From NCBI RefSeq assembly GCF_003337355.1, contig NZ_QPJW01000020.1, positions 1-51,008 of the forward strand: a stretch of DNA of 51,008 bases. The letters run 5' to 3'. This document shows positions 49,501-51,008 of this stretch, piece after piece. The position numbers and the translations under genes are program-made. The notes beneath the pieces were generated by a model. It made no database searches and was not told the origin of the DNA. It saw only the letters and a program-made list of their open reading frames with translations. How positions within the stretch are numbered: position 1 is the stretch's first letter; each line of letters starts with the position of its first letter. This stretch comes from Fontibacillus phaseoli (GTDB lineage: Bacteria; Bacillota; Bacilli; Paenibacillales; Paenibacillaceae).

Positions 49501-49736
49501 ACCAGGCCACGGACCGGGTGTTCCGGATTGGGCAGCAAAAAAATGTGGAGGTCCACAAGCTGATCTGCCAGGGAACGCTGGAAGAGAAGATCGATGAGTT
49601 AATCGAACGCAAAAAATTGCTCTCCGAGCAAGTAGTCGGTTCGGGCGAGCAATGGTTGACGGAAATGTCCGATGATGAACTGCGCAGCCTGATTTCGCTG
49701 CAGTCAGAAAGCATCATGGAGGAGGATGCGAAATGA
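46596..49736 (+). CDS. SNF2-family DNA helicase/translocase (YwqA-like)
   Basis: 1046 aa. The N-terminal 480 residues are the SNF2-associated region found in bacterial YwqA-type proteins. The SNF2 motor follows: RPYQERGFQWLSSMRQLGFG, Walker A DDMGLGKTVQ (K599), Walker B LDEAQYIKN (D692, DEAQ rather than DEAH), MTGTPVENRLSELWSIF, then the helicase C domain with FFLHGGVVKQDRDEMV, SLKAGGVGLNLTRANHVIHYDRWWNPAVE and QATDRVFRIGQ. It uses ATP to move along double-stranded DNA. Its stop overlaps a SWIM-finger gene (ATGA), as in the Bacillus ywqA-ywqB pair, so the two probably act together. Confidence 0.93.
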   Translation: MNQRLYGIWLGDVMFCFSGEISETKVDAWTAAVRPLEPSTGVRPFQHAALRLAEVRYPVSPVRRMAGSGERKGLLGRTLEGLALPVKETWALLLDWDESYYLTRDIQPGPELGYWSTAARFALDLLLRGKIVPGMKKGSGIHGRRRGSQASIGAVWGPLLDETNDEERFRQLAASMPPLALAAVQPLAGLDNGSLADRGLSLLHSFLTAMIDFEVRKAVGELGRKLNPVRADYRRGYSPLSELWWNSLLNAGTPPEIQGSTAEIEQLAEEIAAAGGERPHVSDEVTEGRESGSLRLCLRIEPLKETDGQVRENNLMWRLSLWGEGAEDPSVLLPAGLIWSYPGMDMDIRGRKYRNVRQSLLLRLKKAAELSAEIASMMETARPEEVNLCPEEMYEFLSRSVVMLRKHGVTVQMPSRWTRGGRRSAGVKIKASGWEEPHGDAATEAGLGVQQLVAFDAAAVLNGEEVSLEELARLAASKSPLVFFRGEWIEIDAKELRQVLKFMKRQENGTMTFRELMYLASGADQDNRFDGLLVERVETEGMLAVLLAGENLRGTLSRRVPKSLNGTLRPYQERGFQWLSSMRQLGFGALLADDMGLGKTVQVITELLDGLEVSPGTNLIVCPTSLLGNWQRELDRFAPEMQLYVHHGGDRLHGERLIQECRKRDVVLTTYQLAGRDGKELRDLEWKTIVLDEAQYIKNFGTKQAQSVMKLSAPQRIAMTGTPVENRLSELWSIFQFLNPGYLGTSASFRSRYTGSGESQNAELGRLRKLVAPFLLRRLKSDPDIRKDLPEKIEIKSYCTLTAQQARMYETVTADLMSRIGQSGGIARKGLVLSSLTRLKQICDHPQLAGGRAVSGAEAGMERSGKMERLTDLLDLIMDNGEAALIFTQYVQMGEILREQLARRYGAAPFFLHGGVVKQDRDEMVTAFQEGSGAPVFVLSLKAGGVGLNLTRANHVIHYDRWWNPAVENQATDRVFRIGQQKNVEVHKLICQGTLEEKIDELIERKKLLSEQVVGSGEQWLTEMSDDELRSLISLQSESIMEEDAK

Positions 49737-50695
49737 GCCGGAGGCTTGATATTCCGCGGAATATTCATATGGAGCGGGTGCCGGAAGGGTTGAGGATCGA
49801 CATTCCGGCTGAAGAAGAGACGGCAGCCCAAGGCGGGAGAGGGCGGGGACGGCCGCGCAAAAACACTGGCGGCGCCGCTCGGGCCGAGGCGCTGAAAGAC
49901 GCAGCCGACAGTGGAGCCGTTGGCGTAGGGGCGCCGGTCTTTAGTGTCCTGCTGCCCCGCGAACTTTCCGGCGGCCCGGAGAGCCGGGGACTGCTGCAAC
50001 GCCTGGAAAGCCGGCCGCTCGTGTTGGCCGGGCTGCTCGAAGAAGGGGCGGCGGCGCTGGGCGCTCTTCTGCCTGAGCAGCCGCCTTGGCGACGGCTTCA
50101 GGACTTAGGCGCCGCGGGCGAAGAAGCAGAGGGAGGCGGGGGCAGGACTCACGGCGCCGCAGAATCCGCGGCGCGGCCGGTATGCTCCTGCGGCGCATAC
50201 GGCTGCGGCCATGCCGAGCTCGCCATGGCCTACGGCGACGCCGCCTGGGCGTCCGACGCCGGCCTGCGGCTGGCGCTGCTCGGCTGGACGCCGGAAGCGC
50301 TGGCGGCCGCCGTGCTGGACCGGTGGGCAGCGCTGCAGCCGCTGCCCGACCCAGAGGAGGCCCTCCGCCAGGTGGCGGGAGGGCCGGAGGCACCGCCGCG
50401 CGGAGCCGCGGGCGAGGGGCCGAACATCGCGGAGTGGCTCGCGGAGATGGCCGGGCAGGGGCGGTTGCACTTGCCCGGGCCGCAGTTCCACGATGTAAAG
50501 GCGGACCTGCAGCATCTGCAGCGTGCCCGCCGATCCAGCGTGGAACAAGGCCGCGAGCCGGGCCCCGATTCGGCCCCGTGGGCAGCGTTGCTCCCCGGCG
50601 TCTCCGGGGCGGCCAGAGGATTGTCCCTGGTCGCCGCCCGGGTCATGGAGCGTGCGGCCGAGCTCGCCGCCGCAGGGCGCAAGAAGCCGCGTTGA
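49733..50695 (+). CDS. SWIM zinc-finger protein (YwqB-like)
   Basis: 320 aa, start ATG overlapping the helicase TGA with GGAGGAGG 8 nt upstream. One SWIM finger is visible: C-x-C-x4-C-x-H in VCSCGAYGCGH near residue 151-160. An N-terminal basic patch (GGRGRGRPRK) resembles an AT-hook. The rest is Ala/Gly/Glu/Arg-rich, and the gene is strikingly GC-rich compared with its neighbours, giving long shadow frames on both strands. SWIM proteins paired with SNF2 helicases are thought to bind DNA or partner proteins. The usual N-terminal and C-terminal parts of YwqB are poorly conserved here. Confidence 0.8.
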   Translation: MSRRLDIPRNIHMERVPEGLRIDIPAEEETAAQGGRGRGRPRKNTGGAARAEALKDAADSGAVGVGAPVFSVLLPRELSGGPESRGLLQRLESRPLVLAGLLEEGAAALGALLPEQPPWRRLQDLGAAGEEAEGGGGRTHGAAESAARPVCSCGAYGCGHAELAMAYGDAAWASDAGLRLALLGWTPEALAAAVLDRWAALQPLPDPEEALRQVAGGPEAPPRGAAGEGPNIAEWLAEMAGQGRLHLPGPQFHDVKADLQHLQRARRSSVEQGREPGPDSAPWAALLPGVSGAARGLSLVAARVMERAAELAAAGRKKPR

Positions 50696-50726
50696 GCAAG
50701 GCTTTTCAACAGCCGCAGGCTAAACC

Positions 50727-50773
50727 AAGGGCTGTCCCCGCTTATCGATATATAGCGGGGACAGCCCTTCTTT
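50727..50773 (+). terminator. Strong terminator of the helicase-SWIM operon
   Basis: AAGGGCTGTCCCCGCT/AGCGGGGACAGCCCTT, a perfect 16-bp stem, followed by CTTTCATT. Confidence 0.85.
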
Positions 50774-50852
50774 CATTAAATTTATGGTCACGAAAATATA
50801 ACTGTATTTTCTGCATCAATTTTTTTACTATTTGCTCTGAAGGAGAATATAA

Positions 50853-50957
50853 ATGGAAAACATACAGTTAATTTTCCCGTATACGTATGATTGGGACAAA
50901 TATGATGAATTTACGGCCGGGCCCCCGAATATTGGACACTTTAGGATCAAACCTTAG
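50853..50957 (+). CDS. Short frame at the right edge (34 aa), possibly truncated
   Basis: GAAGGAG lies 8 nt before the ATG, giving MENIQLIFPYTYDWDKYDEF and then TAGPPNIGHFRIKP. The first 20 residues look like protein, and the rest reads as unrelated GC-rich then AT-rich sequence. The gene may have been cut by an insertion near 50915, where GGCCGGGCCCCCGAATATTGG begins abruptly. The last 50 bp contain TTAGACGGAGTTATACGG, possibly part of another intergenic repeat. Confidence 0.35.
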   Translation: MENIQLIFPYTYDWDKYDEFTAGPPNIGHFRIKP

Positions 50958-51008
50958 TTAGACGGAGTTATACGGCAATTTTAAACGCATTTACTTCGTT
51001 TCTCTCCA

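Noticed and set aside
50086..50871. Long Arg/Gly/Ala-rich frames in both directions over the SWIM gene
   Set aside because: Such frames arise because GC-rich DNA lacks stop codons; only the frame starting at 49733 has a ribosome site, the SWIM motif and overlap with the helicase stop.

Overview
The window reads as chromosome from a Gram-positive Paenibacillaceae-type bacterium, most likely Paenibacillus. The grounds are LplB/LplC-type sugar permeases, a CBM66-bearing levanase, a HepS-like prenyl synthase subunit, a 5TMR-LYT histidine kinase, GGAGG-type ribosome sites with frequent TTG/GTG starts, and many hairpin-plus-T terminators. No rRNA, tRNA or CRISPR array was seen.

Layout. (1) 1-1000: remains of an IS4-type transposase. 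(2) 1037-2539: TetR regulator and a short-chain dehydrogenase, with a promoter and inverted repeat between them. (3) 2669-14137: a fructan-utilisation locus: LacI-family regulator, divergent permeases and binding lipoprotein, cytoplasmic GH32 fructosidase, ROK fructokinase, and a large secreted levanase. It is followed by a convergent secreted GH13 amylase (14196-18062) with starch-binding modules. (4) 18588-20902: a decayed patch with a frameshifted DUF523 gene, a frameshifted ankyrin lipoprotein and tiny membrane-protein genes. (5) 20903-23951: a second sugar importer. Neither importer has its own ATPase here. (6) 24443-39296: the most interesting part. ApbE flavin transferase (FmnB-like), NusG-II protein (EetA-like), Gx-family membrane protein (EetB-like), EcfA1/EcfA2/EcfT, a U32 protein, a class-III aminotransferase, a UbiA prenyltransferase, a HepS/HepT-like prenyl synthase pair, NDH-2 with a membrane tail, and a lipoprotein with two FMN-binding domains (PplA-like). 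Together these match the parts list of the flavin-based extracellular electron transfer (FLEET) system described in Listeria, with extra genes. (7) 39589-50695: cation/proton antiporter, HD-GYP protein, CsbD, histidine kinase, RidA, a TspO-like protein, and an SNF2 helicase overlapping a SWIM-finger gene.

How the parts fit. In the fructan locus, secreted levanase releases fructose and oligomers, the importer brings in oligosaccharides, the cytoplasmic GH32 cuts them, and fructokinase feeds fructose-6-phosphate to glycolysis. In the FLEET locus, NDH-2 would pass electrons from NADH to a dedicated quinone made by the prenyl synthase and UbiA, and on to flavins attached to PplA by FmnB outside the membrane.

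Two observations deserve most attention. First, the three FLEET promoters that can be placed (fmnB, eetA, pplA) each carry a 16-bp CRP/FNR-type dyad centred about 30 bp before a -10 hexamer, with no good -35. This is the geometry of class II activation and suggests oxygen or redox control. Second, the aminotransferase-ubiA pair is bracketed by two arrays of four 21-bp near-palindromic boxes. The motifs differ but the spacing is almost identical (51/62/51 and 50/62/50 bp).
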